Below, piece by piece: positions 45,751 through 57,067 of a stretch of DNA of 64,000 nt (position 1 is its first letter; each line of letters opens with the position of its first letter). The notes beneath the pieces are model-generated. The model worked only from the letters and a program-made list of their open reading frames with translations. It had not been told where the DNA came from and searched no databases. The DNA is from Planctomycetota bacterium (GTDB lineage Bacteria > Planctomycetota > Planctomycetia > Pirellulales > PLA5): contig QEVJ01000003.1 in NCBI GenBank assembly GCA_003576845.1, forward strand, positions 61,713 to 125,712, read 5' to 3'. The translations under genes were made by a program, and so were the position numbers.

Positions 45751-48702
45751 CTATTTGGGGCGGGCGCAATCCTCACTTACGAGAGACGAACGATCGGTTG
45801 CGGATCCCGGCAACCCCGGCCCGGTAACCGCGCGACCTGAGTCGATAAGAGCGGCTATCTCCAAGTTTAGACTGAGCAACTGACTGAGTAAGTCGGCCTT
45901 CGACGAAAAACCGTAAGCCGATACGACGGCATCGTCCAAGGCGGCGTGCGCGTCGCGAAGGGGATCTTTCCCGGGCAATTCGAGCGTGCGATAGACTTCT
46001 CGCAGTCCGCCGCGGACGTGCGCCAGCGCCTCTTTGCGCAAGCGACGCACTTCACGCCCCGCCTTGGCGACGGCGGCAATTGCCTTCGATTTCGGCGACT
46101 GTGGCCAGGGGAACGTATCGAACACGGACTCGGGCGTATACCGAAAGTCCGACTTTAGTTTTGAGCACTTCGCAACAAACCAGCGCCAATGCACCTGGGA
46201 TTGGAGCACTCCGAAGCTGTAGTCGTCCTCAAACGCAAAACATTGCAGTGCGTCGCCGGGACGAATGCGTTTGTCGATGAAAACGTAAATTGGCCGCTTG
46301 GTGACGCGCGAGCACACCATGAATCGGCGCAACGAGTCCACGGCGTCGATCAGTTCGCGGCGAGGTCGCCAATGCATCCACCATCGTTGGAGCTGGTCGT
46401 CTCGCGTGCGATCCTCATGGTGGGCTTCGTCCGCTCGCTTGCGAAGGTCGGGCAGGACCTTCCGTTCGACGTGTACAAAGGCTCCGGCGTATTGCCTGGC
46501 CTGCAACAGCGACATCTGACCGAAGTCGATTACCCACCGCGACGGTGTCCCATCGCCTGCGAGCATTTCGCGCCCCACGAGATAGGGAAAAATCACTTCC
46601 GAGGACTTTGGATCGCGGCCGATGAGCGCATGCCGCTCGGTCGGACTCAGAACGAACCCCGAATGGCCCGGCGTCACTCCTTGACACACGACGATATCCC
46701 GTACGGTATTCGCTGCGAGAATGCGGGCGGGCGTGACGTCGGTCTCATCGGACAGGTCCGCATTGATCCAGGATACTTTGCGGAACTGCAACTCGAATTC
46801 TTTGGCGGCCGGCCGGGCGCCCTTCTTTCGCGGAGTGGACTTTTTCGGCGATTCCACCTTGGACCAAAGCCGCTTTTCTTCGGGAATCAACAGGCGGCCG
46901 CGCAGCCGTGCATGTTCCCGCGGGGTTAATCGACCATTGATCGGAGTATGTTTCACCCAGTTGACGATCGACACGTGCACGTTCGCTTCGCCCGACCAGG
47001 GTTGGTTGTCGACGGCTTCGACGATGGTTCCTCCGGCAGCGATGTAGTCGAGTCCGCCGATGCGCGATTTGTTGTTGCGGATGTTCTGCGTGCCGACCAG
47101 TCCGGCCCGGCCGGCAACGGGATCGTCGGGCGTGCACAGCGGCAAGTGATCTTGCGCCCGCCGAAACCAGTACACGCAATAGTCGGCCATTCCCGGAACT
47201 TCCGGAAATGCCATTCGCACGGCGTTGACGTAATCGGGGCCGCGTTCGGGTTTGAGAAGTTTTGCGCCGAGGAACGGCGGATTACCGACGATGACGTCGG
47301 CCTTTGGCCACGGGACCGGTCGGCCGTGTCCGTCGATCAGGGCGTCGGCAGAGCTAAAGTTCCCATCCAAATTGTCGAGCGGGAGCGCCCGCTCGTTGAT
47401 GTGCAACTCGTCGATCGCCAGCTTCCTGGCGATCATCATCGTTACCTTGGCCAATTCCACGGCGAATGGGTTGATGTCGACGCCGAAGAATTGATTCGCC
47501 GTGACGAACCCGATCACGCGCTGTGCCTGGTCGTCGCGCTTCGACAATTCCGCAATTCGCTCGAAGATGCGCGCTTCGAGCCGCTTGATTTCCCGGTAGG
47601 CGACGTAGAGGAAGTTTCCGCTGCCGCAAGCGGGATCGAGGACCGTGAAATGCTCCAGGCGACTCCTCAATTCGGCCAATCGTTTGATCGTGTCCGCGTC
47701 CTCGATCAAAGCGCGCCACGGCTCGACGATCGTCGGACCAACGATCTTCATGATGTCGACGGGACTCGTGAAGTGCGCGCCGTAAGCGTGGCGCTCCTCG
47801 TGGCCGAGCGAATGCTCGAAGAGCGTGCCGAAAATCTCTGGCCGAACCTTGGACCAGTCTGCTTTCGCCGCCTCGCGGAGTTGGCTAAGCTCGTCATCGT
47901 ACAATTCGACGCGCGCGGGCTGTGCGAATAAACCGCCATTAAAGTAGTCCACGCCCTTGAATCGTCCGCCGGGCGTCACGCCGGGCGTATTCATCGCCTC
48001 GAACAGGCCGCCGAGCAAGTCGTAGCTGTCTCGCGGTTGCTTGCAGTCCTCGATCAGGCGAATAACCGTGTATCGATCGAGAAGGCCAATGTCCTCCGAG
48101 AACAACGCCACCAACGTCTGCAAAATGAACCGTTGGGCTGCGCTTCGATCCACGCCCTTGCGGCGAACGAGCTTGTTGAAGCACGTCGCCAGCTTGTCGG
48201 CCGCGTTTCTCGTTACGGCCACGTGATCGTTGCCGAACGTGGGGCGCTCGGGCGTTGGGAACAGGAACGCCAGTGGACCGTACCGATCGGGCAGTTCGAT
48301 GACGGGCACGCGGTCGACGGGGGCGTCGATCTGCGACTCGAAGTCGTAGATCCAAAGCTCGTCGAAATTGCAGAGGACGGTATAGCGCGGGCGACCGGGC
48401 ACGAGTCGCACCCAGTAGTCGAATGCCTGCCGAAAGTGGCGCGCGAGGTCTTCGCCCCGCCGCTTCATTTCGATGAGCACGATCGGCTTCCAAACATAAT
48501 CGGCGAATGCCGTTCCGCCGCCGTCCTCTTTGGCCTTTCGCACGCGGAACTCAGGCGTGCCGCCGACGTCGAGGCAGCCCTTTTGCCCAAAACCCTGAAA
48601 CAAGCGGTCGAGAAAGATTTGGGCTTCGCCTTTTTCGTCGCCGCGGATGTGCGCCGCCGCCCAAGAAACGAACTCCGTTAGACGTTCCGCCCGTGTCGAC
48701 AT
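45751..48702 (-). CDS. Single-chain restriction-modification enzyme (type IIG/IIL-like)
   Basis: In this 983-residue protein the N-terminal region has a PD-(D/E)xK-like nuclease site (FADYVWKPIVLIEMKRRG). The centre is an N6-adenine methyltransferase with SAM motif I VLDPACGSGNFL (about 347-358) and catalytic NPPF (about 458-461). The C-terminal 300 residues are probably the target-recognition part. One polypeptide would therefore methylate and cut DNA. No partner gene is adjacent. A BREX PglX-like role was considered, but no brx genes are present. Confidence 0.85.
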   Translation of the reverse strand: MSTRAERLTEFVSWAAAHIRGDEKGEAQIFLDRLFQGFGQKGCLDVGGTPEFRVRKAKEDGGGTAFADYVWKPIVLIEMKRRGEDLARHFRQAFDYWVRLVPGRPRYTVLCNFDELWIYDFESQIDAPVDRVPVIELPDRYGPLAFLFPTPERPTFGNDHVAVTRNAADKLATCFNKLVRRKGVDRSAAQRFILQTLVALFSEDIGLLDRYTVIRLIEDCKQPRDSYDLLGGLFEAMNTPGVTPGGRFKGVDYFNGGLFAQPARVELYDDELSQLREAAKADWSKVRPEIFGTLFEHSLGHEERHAYGAHFTSPVDIMKIVGPTIVEPWRALIEDADTIKRLAELRSRLEHFTVLDPACGSGNFLYVAYREIKRLEARIFERIAELSKRDDQAQRVIGFVTANQFFGVDINPFAVELAKVTMMIARKLAIDELHINERALPLDNLDGNFSSADALIDGHGRPVPWPKADVIVGNPPFLGAKLLKPERGPDYVNAVRMAFPEVPGMADYCVYWFRRAQDHLPLCTPDDPVAGRAGLVGTQNIRNNKSRIGGLDYIAAGGTIVEAVDNQPWSGEANVHVSIVNWVKHTPINGRLTPREHARLRGRLLIPEEKRLWSKVESPKKSTPRKKGARPAAKEFELQFRKVSWINADLSDETDVTPARILAANTVRDIVVCQGVTPGHSGFVLSPTERHALIGRDPKSSEVIFPYLVGREMLAGDGTPSRWVIDFGQMSLLQARQYAGAFVHVERKVLPDLRKRADEAHHEDRTRDDQLQRWWMHWRPRRELIDAVDSLRRFMVCSRVTKRPIYVFIDKRIRPGDALQCFAFEDDYSFGVLQSQVHWRWFVAKCSKLKSDFRYTPESVFDTFPWPQSPKSKAIAAVAKAGREVRRLRKEALAHVRGGLREVYRTLELPGKDPLRDAHAALDDAVVSAYGFSSKADLLSQLLSLNLEIAALIDSGRAVTGPGLPGSATDRSSLVSEDCARPK

Positions 48703-48996
48703 GACCGCTGTCTTCTCAGCTTATGCGCACGACTGTCCACCAAAAGGCATACAACATACCAGCGATGCCTTGTCCGCGCAAGCCGGCAACGAGGCGTGTG
48801 ACTCCGCCATCAAGCCTTCTCCCGCCGCGTCACCACGTATTCGACGGGTGTCCTGTGGAACTGCACACTCGCGTCAAGAGCGACGTGCAACACGGCGAAC
48901 GACTCATTACTCGTCCGCGAATCGTTCGCTAAGATATAGGCCGAACCCTGACTCCCGAATCCCGAATCCTGACTCCTGAATCCACTGAGCCATACC
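48703..48996. other. Gap with simple repeats before fumC
   Basis: No gene is supported. CTGACTCCCGAATCCCGAAT-type units occur at about 48942-48985, immediately upstream of the fumC start. Confidence 0.55.
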
Positions 48997-50415
<1,419 letters not shown>

Positions 50416-50477
50416 GGCGCCGTTGATGTGCGGTGGTCCTCGCTTCGTTCGGCCGACCCTACGTTGCTTGCCCGACG

Positions 50478-51830
50478 CTATTCGCGGCACACTTCGGCGA
50501 GCGCCGCCTCGGTGGCGGCCGCGATTCGGTCGAGTTCTTCGAGCGAAATTGCCAGCGGCGGCATCCAGACGAGCACATTTCCGAGCGGCCGCATGAGGAC
50601 GCCGTGCTTGCGGGCCGCAAGACACACGCGATGGCCCCAGCGCTCGGTCCAGGGAAGCGGGGACTTCGTCGATTTGTCGGCCACGAGTTCGATGCCGGCG
50701 ATCAGACCGCGGCGCCGGGTGTCGCCGACGCGGGGATGCGCGGCGATTCGCTCGAGGTGTTCGCCCATTCGGGCAATCTTGGGCGGCAAGCGTGCGAGCG
50801 TTTGCTCTTCGGCGAACACGTCGAGCGTGGCCAGAGCCGCGGCCGCGCCGAGCGGGTTGCCGCCGTAGGTGTGGCCGTGATAGAGCGTTTTCGACTCGGC
50901 GTAGCCTCCGAGAAAAGCGTTCCAGATATCGTCGGTCGCGAGTGTCGCGGAAAGCGGCAGGTAACCGCCCGTGATGCCCTTGGCCAGGCACAAGATTTCG
51001 GGCGCGACGCGCTCTTGCTCGCAAGCGAACATCGTGCCGGTGCGGCCGAAACCGACGGCGACCTCGTCGGCGATGAGGAGCACGTCGTAGCGGCGGGTGA
51101 TGTCGCGAAGCGCGGCGAGGAGGCCGCTCGGGTGCATCACCATTCCGGCCGCGCCTTGCACGAGCGGCTCGACGACGAGCGCGGCGAGCGATTCGTGGTG
51201 CTCGGCGACGAGCCGTTCGATTTCGGCCGCATAGTGTGCCAATGCCGTTTCGTTCGACACGCCCGGCGGCAGGCGATACGAGTCGGGAATGGGCAGCCGC
51301 AGCACGTCGAACAGCAGCGGGCGGAACATTTCGTGGAACTGGTCGATCCCGCCGAGGCTGACGCTGCCGATCGTGTCGCCGTGATACGCTTCGGAAAGGG
51401 CGGCGAAGCGGGTTTTTTTCGGCCGCGGGTCGCTCCGCTGTTGCCAGTACTGAAACGCCATCTTGAGGGCGACTTCGACGGCCGTCGCGCCGCTGTCGGA
51501 GAAGAATACGTGGTTCAGGCCCGCGGGGGCGATCTCGACGAGCCGGCGGGCGAGCTCGGCGGTCGTCGGATTGCCCGCGCCGAGCAGCGTGGTGTGGGCG
51601 ATCTTGTCGAGCTGAGAGCGGATGGCGGCGTCGATCCGCGGATGGCGATGGCCGTGGACGTTGCACCACAGGCTGCTCACCGCGTCGAGATAGCGATTGC
51701 CGTCGATGTCGATGAGCGTACACCCTTCGCCGCGCTCGATCAGCAGCGGCTCGTACTCGGCCATCTGCGTGAACGCATGCCAGACATGCTCGCGGTCCCA
51801 GCGGAGAAGGTCGTCGCGCGATGGGGGCAT
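50478..51830 (-). CDS. bioA: Adenosylmethionine-8-amino-7-oxononanoate aminotransferase
   Basis: This 450-residue PLP-dependent class-III aminotransferase converts 7-keto-8-aminopelargonate to 7,8-diaminopelargonate in biotin synthesis. Supporting segments are HVWHAFTQM near the N-terminus (a BioA hallmark), DSGATAVEVALKMA, VLLIADEVAVGFGRTG and the PLP-lysine motif CLAKGITGG. ATG 51830 is favoured over TTG 51848. It starts 14 bp past the HNH gene and may be cotranscribed with it. No other bio gene is nearby. Confidence 0.92.
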   Translation of the reverse strand: MPPSRDDLLRWDREHVWHAFTQMAEYEPLLIERGEGCTLIDIDGNRYLDAVSSLWCNVHGHRHPRIDAAIRSQLDKIAHTTLLGAGNPTTAELARRLVEIAPAGLNHVFFSDSGATAVEVALKMAFQYWQQRSDPRPKKTRFAALSEAYHGDTIGSVSLGGIDQFHEMFRPLLFDVLRLPIPDSYRLPPGVSNETALAHYAAEIERLVAEHHESLAALVVEPLVQGAAGMVMHPSGLLAALRDITRRYDVLLIADEVAVGFGRTGTMFACEQERVAPEILCLAKGITGGYLPLSATLATDDIWNAFLGGYAESKTLYHGHTYGGNPLGAAAALATLDVFAEEQTLARLPPKIARMGEHLERIAAHPRVGDTRRRGLIAGIELVADKSTKSPLPWTERWGHRVCLAARKHGVLMRPLGNVLVWMPPLAISLEELDRIAAATEAALAEVCRE

Positions 51831-51844
51831 TGCTTCATTGACCC

Positions 51845-52264
51845 TCAAACCTCAGGCAAACCTCTTATCACCAGATCGCCGCTGGCGATCAATGCCTCGC
51901 GTTGCGAAATGCGATCGGGGTCGTTCACGAGCAAAACGTCGATCGTGGCCCGTCCCTTTGGCGTGCGTCCCAATATGACCGCGCCGTGCCAATCGAAGTG
52001 CTCGAGCCACCGATCGTGTCGAGGATGAAACAGAGGCACGATTTCGCCAGTTTCGGGATCAATACCCGCGATGTTCGGTCCCTTGTGCACGTTGCAGGAG
52101 AAGCAACAAAGAGCCAGGTTATCTTGTGTTGTTGGGCCCTGGTGCTTTGATGCGATGATGTGGTCGATCTCGAATGGCAATTTGTCGCCGAGATATGGAA
52201 CGCGACAATACTCGCAACGCGATTCAGCGCGGCGCCAAACAAGTTCTCGCAGCCCGGCATTCAT
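51845..52264 (-). CDS. HNH endonuclease
   Basis: In this 139-residue protein zinc-finger cysteines CEYC (17-20) and CFSC (about 53-56) surround the HNH core EIDHIIASKHQG...NLALCCFSCN. This is the compact HNH architecture of many small bacterial nucleases. It lies 3 bp downstream of a 98-residue gene and upstream of bioA. It could be a stand-alone nuclease, a toxin or part of a mobile element; no intron or intein is seen. Confidence 0.85.
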   Translation of the reverse strand: MNAGLRELVWRRAESRCEYCRVPYLGDKLPFEIDHIIASKHQGPTTQDNLALCCFSCNVHKGPNIAGIDPETGEIVPLFHPRHDRWLEHFDWHGAVILGRTPKGRATIDVLLVNDPDRISQREALIASGDLVIRGLPEV

Positions 52265-52267
52265 CGT

Positions 52268-52564
52268 TTACTCGCCATTCGACTTGGCGAGTGATGCGCG
52301 GGCCTTGGCATGGAGAATGTTCAGAAACTGACCGACCCGGAGAAAGCTTTCTAGCTCTTCGCGCTCGTTCGGGCTGAGCGCGTCATCGCGGTTCTTCTGC
52401 GCCAACTCGTGCATCCGGGCAACTTCGGCATCGCTGAAGCGCCAATTCAGAACAAGCTGCGCTTCCTCCGGTCCCATGGCCGGCGCGTTCTTGGCCACCA
52501 CCGATGCCAGAAGGTCGGCGTCAAATGAATGCGTCGCGAAGGAAGATGAAGCGTCGGTAGCCAT
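52268..52564 (-). CDS. Small partner of the HNH nuclease
   Basis: This 98-residue acidic helical protein (SDAEVARMHELAQKNRDD; PNEREELESFLRVGQFLNIL) has its stop 3 bp before the HNH start. Small proteins with such NEREELESF helices often precede HNH genes. An antitoxin or cofactor role is possible but not shown. Confidence 0.7.
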   Translation of the reverse strand: MATDASSSFATHSFDADLLASVVAKNAPAMGPEEAQLVLNWRFSDAEVARMHELAQKNRDDALSPNEREELESFLRVGQFLNILHAKARASLAKSNGE

Positions 52565-52637
52565 ATCAGAAGTTTACCGCGCAGGGGCTTGGAATGGTAC
52601 CTGCATGATTCGATGTCGCGGTGCGTCAGGCGGCGTT

Positions 52638-53651
52638 TCACCGCTCCGTCTTCACCGCCGCGTTTTCGACGGGGCCGGCTTCGATGGTGGCCCAGGCCTG
52701 GCATTCGCCGGTTGCGCCGCCGTCGGTTTTTACGCGGACTGTCTGAGCTACTTTGCCCGCCGCCGTTCCGGCGGTGTAGGTGACGGGAATGCGGTGGAGC
52801 TTCGACACTTCCTGGCCGACCTTGAATTGGAAGTGCGCGTCGTCGCACTCGACCGCGGCGATCTTGAACGGCTCCTTACCCTGCACGATCATCAGCTTGG
52901 TCGCGGTTTCGCCGGGCTTGAGCGTGCCGAGAAACAGCGACGCGGGGCTGACGGTGAGGGCGGGCGTGACGCGGCCTTCGACGTAGAGCGGAATCCGCCG
53001 CGTCGCCGGGTCATTCGTGACGATCGTCAACACGTCTTTGATATAACCGGCGGGCGCGTCGCCCTTGAGCCGCACGACGAGGTCGTAATCGACGCGCGAG
53101 CCGTTGCGGACCGGCTGCGACATCTGCACTTCGAAGCTCTTGTTCGCGCTGGTGATATCTTCGATCGCCCAATCGCTGCGGCCGGCATAGCGGACGGTTA
53201 CCTTGCGTTCGACGGGCGAGCCGATATCGACCGCGCCCAAATCGACGAGCGGCGGGTCGAACACGACGTCGCTGCGGATGTAGCCGTCGACGCGGAGCCG
53301 GACTTCGGCGAAGAAGGGCTTGTCGATGACGACTTTGATCGTCGCCCCGCGCTGGCCGAGGAACGCCCACGTGTTGAACGTGGCGACGACTTCGCCGGTC
53401 TCGAAGGTTTTGAGATCTTTCTTGGTGATTTCGGCGGAGGTGCAGGAGCAGCTCACTTCGAGGTGGCTGATGTGCACGTCTTCCTTATAGAGATTCTTGA
53501 CCGGGAAGCTGACAACGCACTTCGAGGCGCGGGCGACCGTGCCGAAATCGTGGCTGTGCTTCTCGAACATCTTTTCCGCCCATTGCTGAGCGGGCGCAGA
53601 TGCGGCGAGAAGTGCAACGAGAAAGACGGCAGACAGCGCCTGGCGAATCAC
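52638..53651 (-). CDS. Exported DUF1573-type protein
   Basis: This 337-residue protein has a signal peptide (1-22; VIRQALSAVFLVALLAASAPA), then a DUF1573-like beta domain (SHDFGTVARASKCVVSFPVKN...HLEVSCSCTSAEI) and further immunoglobulin-like repeats (LTVSPASLFLGTLKPGETATK). GTG 53651 follows GGGAG by 8 bp; the longer frame upstream is not used. Envelope location is expected; function is unknown. Confidence 0.8.
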   Translation of the reverse strand: MIRQALSAVFLVALLAASAPAQQWAEKMFEKHSHDFGTVARASKCVVSFPVKNLYKEDVHISHLEVSCSCTSAEITKKDLKTFETGEVVATFNTWAFLGQRGATIKVVIDKPFFAEVRLRVDGYIRSDVVFDPPLVDLGAVDIGSPVERKVTVRYAGRSDWAIEDITSANKSFEVQMSQPVRNGSRVDYDLVVRLKGDAPAGYIKDVLTIVTNDPATRRIPLYVEGRVTPALTVSPASLFLGTLKPGETATKLMIVQGKEPFKIAAVECDDAHFQFKVGQEVSKLHRIPVTYTAGTAAGKVAQTVRVKTDGGATGECQAWATIEAGPVENAAVKTER

Positions 53652-54120
53652 GGAGCAAGCTCCCGGTAGCGGCCGCAGACCGAGCAGGTTGTCCCCGACG
53701 TTCGCGAGGATTCCTGAGCGTTCCGGTCGGCGAAAGTTTGTCGGTTGGGTCGGGAATGGACGGGGTGCGCGCGAAGCGTCCGATTCCGCTTTGGTTATAC
53801 GATGCCTCGCGTTCAAAAGGTTGATTCGGCAACCACCCCAACGCGGCCAAAACAAATTATAGGGCGGCTGTAAATTGGGGAAAATTGGGTTATGCGACGT
53901 GGGCAGGGTAGCTAGGCAAGGCGGTTTTCTGGCTGGGGCACGGCGGAAACTGCAAGAGTTGGGCCAACCAACTCCAGCCGACCGGGTTATGCCGCGAGCG
54001 GCGGAATTCGGGCGCCGTCAGGCCGGCGCGGATTGGGGTGGGTCGAAAATGGTTAGCGTTTTGGCCGCTTGGCCTGACCTACGCGGTACACGCGATCGGT
54101 CGGCATCGGTCGGCGTTTGC
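53652..54120. other. Gap without a supported gene
   Basis: About 470 bp with no convincing frame, ribosome site or repeat. The 226-residue plus-strand frame that begins here is antisense to the TolR-like gene and is rejected. Confidence 0.5.
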
Positions 54121-55119
54121 CTATTGGGCCGCCGATTTGCTGCCGCCCGGCGAAAACCCGATGCGGCTGTCCTTGTCGAGCGGGCGGCCTGCTACGCTGA
54201 AACCGAGCCGGTACAGCTCTTTGCGAAGCTGTCGGAACTCGTCGAAGCTGTCGGGATAGGTCCAGACCGTGATGGTCGTGTTCTGGCGGTCGAGCCGCTC
54301 GATCGCCCGACGAAATTGCGACCCTTCGGCAAGGGCTTCGGCGAACGGCTCGCCGAGGTTGCTCTCGACGGGAATGTAGTACGCCGCGGTGAGCGATCCG
54401 CCGCGCACGGTGCGGACGAAGTGGTAGTCGAGACGGAACCCGTCGCGCGGGCCGACCGAACCGCTCACTTCCGGCAGGTCTTCGAGCTTCCAAACCAATT
54501 GCCGCCGCTCGTCGAGCAGCAGGTCCTTGAGTTCCTCGAAGGGCACCCGCGCTAGCCGCTTGTTCAGAAGGCGATAGTGCACCTCGGTGGTGAAGACGGT
54601 CGCGCTGATCGGGCTGGGATACGACTTGACGACGATTTCCGGCGCGGCGGTCGAGACGACGCTGATTTGCTCGCGTTGGAGGTCGTCGAGCTTGCGCCTG
54701 GCGGCCACCATGCGGGCGGCGAGGTCGTGCTGGCGCTTGGTCTTGTCGTCGAGCTCGTCGCGCTGCTTTTTGAGTTCGTGCTCGGTCGTGGCGACGAACG
54801 TGCCGAGTTGGATGCGGGCATATTCGGCGGCTTTGACTTCGTTGGCGAGCGTCGAAGCTTCGCGGGTGAGCATGTCGAGCTCGCCGGCAAGCGACTGGGC
54901 CGTGCGTCGCGTGGCTCGCAGATCGGCCTTGGCCGCTTCGGCGTCCATCGCAGTGGCGATGTTTGACTTCGCCTCGCCCGGCTCGCGCACGTAGGACTTT
55001 GCCCGCGAGCCGGCGACCATCACGAGAATGATCAGAATGCCGACGATGTTCGACACGACGTCCAAGAAGGAGTCGCTGCCGATCGATTCGTCGTCGTGCG
55101 TGGAATGAATGCGGCTCAT
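54121..55119 (-). CDS. TolR/ExbD-like membrane protein with coiled coil
   Basis: This 332-residue protein has one N-terminal membrane helix (SFLDVVSNIVGILIILVMVAG) of the TolR/ExbD type, where the Asp in FLDVV corresponds to the proton-path region. A coiled coil follows (about 60-150; ELKKQRDELDDKTKRQ) and then a periplasmic domain. It ends a three-gene run with another TolR-like protein and a TolQ/MotA protein, so they probably form one proton-driven envelope complex. Confidence 0.75.
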   Translation of the reverse strand: MSRIHSTHDDESIGSDSFLDVVSNIVGILIILVMVAGSRAKSYVREPGEAKSNIATAMDAEAAKADLRATRRTAQSLAGELDMLTREASTLANEVKAAEYARIQLGTFVATTEHELKKQRDELDDKTKRQHDLAARMVAARRKLDDLQREQISVVSTAAPEIVVKSYPSPISATVFTTEVHYRLLNKRLARVPFEELKDLLLDERRQLVWKLEDLPEVSGSVGPRDGFRLDYHFVRTVRGGSLTAAYYIPVESNLGEPFAEALAEGSQFRRAIERLDRQNTTITVWTYPDSFDEFRQLRKELYRLGFSVAGRPLDKDSRIGFSPGGSKSAAQ

Positions 55120-55129
55120 GGCGGAGCGT

Positions 55130-57067
55130 TCAGCGTGGCGTTCGTGGAGATGTTCCGGCAGGCGCTGATCCGGCGACGGCGGTCTCGCGGCGGCGGACTT
55201 CGAAGCCGCTGCCGTCGAGCAGGCGGGCGAATTCCTGGTAGCGCCGGTCGCCACCGGCGTGGACGTCGAACGAGAGGATCGGCCGCCAGTACATGCCCTT
55301 GCCGGCGATGCCCCAGGCTTTGATCTCGTCCCAGACGGCGGCGATGAAGTCGTCGGCGCTGTCGCGGGTTTGGGGCTTGAGGGCGATCTGTTTCGGCGCC
55401 CGCTTGGGATCGTCGGTGAGGACGATGATTCGGTCGCCGTAGCACACGATGCGCAGCGGGCGCGTTACGGGCGTGGCGGTCGGGGCGGCGTAGCGCAAGC
55501 CCCAATCGCGGCCGCGGCGGTTGGCGAGGCTGTCGGGATCGACCTTTGGCGCGTCTTTGCGGATCGACGTGTCGGGCTGCGAACGCGCGCCGAGTTGTCC
55601 TGGACGCAGCTCGCGGTTCGACCCGGCGCCGTCCGATCTGCGTGGGTCGCCGTACGGTTGATCGCCTGTGGTTCCGGCGACGGGGCTTCCGCTCGTTCCG
55701 CCGAGGTTGCGATCGCGCGCACCAACGTCTCCGCCCGTGCCGTCCGCCGTGCCGTCGGTTCGGCCGCCGTGCGTTGCGCTGCCTTGGTCGGTAGCGCCGG
55801 GACCATTCCCGGCAAACGTGCTTCGCGGATTCGTGCCCCCAGTTCCGAAATCGCCAGTTCCGAAATCGCCAGTCCCGTTTCCGTTCGTTCCGGTTCCCGT
55901 CGTGCCGGATTCGCCCGTGCCGCGACTGCCTGGCGCCGCGTCGCTTCGCGCTGTGCCCGACGGACCCGATGCGCCCGCGCCGTTGCCGCCGCGGCCGGAT
56001 GCGAGGTCGCCTTCGAGCGTACCGCCTTCCGTGTCGGCCTCTTCGCCGTGATAGGGAATGCTGGCCGCGCCGAAGCCGCGATCGTCGCCTTCGCGGACGA
56101 TGCCGGCGCGGTCGGCGGGGCGATACGCGGGGTTCTTTTTCACCTTGCGCTCGAGCATCGCAACGAGCGCACGCTGCCGCAGACGCGCTTCCGCGAGCGC
56201 TCGAAACTGCGTCGACGCGAGATTCGGATCGGGCGGCGGGAATTTGAGCGTCCAGTCGCGATTGACCAGCTCGTAGCCGAAGTCGGTCGTCCAACCTTGC
56301 AGCGACTGCCGCACGTTATAGTACGCGTCGACGCCGTCCGGCCGCACGACGATAAGTGGATACGGTTCCTGCTGAGCGCCGAGCGACTGGGTCGTCACGA
56401 GATACTCGCTCGTCGCCCGCAGCACGGTTGCCAGCGGATTGCCGGCGTCGGTGGCGAGGACGAAATCGTCGGGACCGAAGATGATGCCTTCGGGCTGGAG
56501 GATGACTTCGTTGCCGCGGCACTCGATGTAGACGGGCTTGCGCGGGGTCGAGTTGGGGCCGTCGTAGGGAACGATCGAGAACGACGCCGGGCGATTGGTG
56601 TTTTCGCGGCGAATCGCTTCGAGGTTTTCGGCCGCCTGTTCCGCGCGGGCTTCGAGGCGTTTGACTTCCGCTTCGGTCTTGGCGACTTGTTCGTCGTTGG
56701 CTTCGGCGAGGCGTTCTTGCTCGTCGAGGCGGGCCTTGAGTTCGACGATCTGGTTTTCCAGGTCGCGGGTCGTTTTCTCGAGGAACCCGAGGCGGGCCCG
56801 GCGATCTCGGACGATGGCCGTAACTTGCTCGCGCGTGGCGGCGAGTTGCTCGGCCCGCTTGCGCCAGGTGGTCGGATCGTCTTCGACGCTTTGAAACTGG
56901 GCGACGGCGGGCGTATCGGGCGAGGGCGGCTCGTCGGTGGTGTTTTGCGCGCGCTCGGTGATGACCAGCAGGAGCACGATGAGCGTGCCCATCGTGCAGA
57001 GCAGCACGGCCAGGAACGGGAACAGCGTGACGCCGACGTCCTCGCCTTTGTTTCGACGTCGTCTCAT
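55130..57067 (-). CDS. Large TolR/ExbD-like protein with Gly-rich region
   Basis: This 645-residue protein has an N-terminal membrane helix (VTLFPFLAVLLCTMGTLIVLLLVI), a coiled coil (about 70-155), a conserved periplasmic domain (FSIVPYDGPNSTPRKPVYIE), a long Gly/Thr/Asn-rich stretch (about 350-480, including GTGDFGTGDFGTGG) and a C-terminal domain (LRIVCYGDRIIVLTDDPKR). Start MRRRRNKGEDVG fits the positive-inside rule. It starts 474 bp from the TolQ-like gene and ends 10 bp before the smaller TolR-like gene. Confidence 0.75.
   Translation of the reverse strand: MRRRRNKGEDVGVTLFPFLAVLLCTMGTLIVLLLVITERAQNTTDEPPSPDTPAVAQFQSVEDDPTTWRKRAEQLAATREQVTAIVRDRRARLGFLEKTTRDLENQIVELKARLDEQERLAEANDEQVAKTEAEVKRLEARAEQAAENLEAIRRENTNRPASFSIVPYDGPNSTPRKPVYIECRGNEVILQPEGIIFGPDDFVLATDAGNPLATVLRATSEYLVTTQSLGAQQEPYPLIVVRPDGVDAYYNVRQSLQGWTTDFGYELVNRDWTLKFPPPDPNLASTQFRALAEARLRQRALVAMLERKVKKNPAYRPADRAGIVREGDDRGFGAASIPYHGEEADTEGGTLEGDLASGRGGNGAGASGPSGTARSDAAPGSRGTGESGTTGTGTNGNGTGDFGTGDFGTGGTNPRSTFAGNGPGATDQGSATHGGRTDGTADGTGGDVGARDRNLGGTSGSPVAGTTGDQPYGDPRRSDGAGSNRELRPGQLGARSQPDTSIRKDAPKVDPDSLANRRGRDWGLRYAAPTATPVTRPLRIVCYGDRIIVLTDDPKRAPKQIALKPQTRDSADDFIAAVWDEIKAWGIAGKGMYWRPILSFDVHAGGDRRYQEFARLLDGSGFEVRRRETAVAGSAPAGTSPRTPR

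Noticed and set aside
45751..48702. BREX PglX methyltransferase
   Set aside because: No brxA, brxB, brxC or pglZ genes are adjacent, and the N-terminal nuclease-like site fits a type IIG enzyme better.
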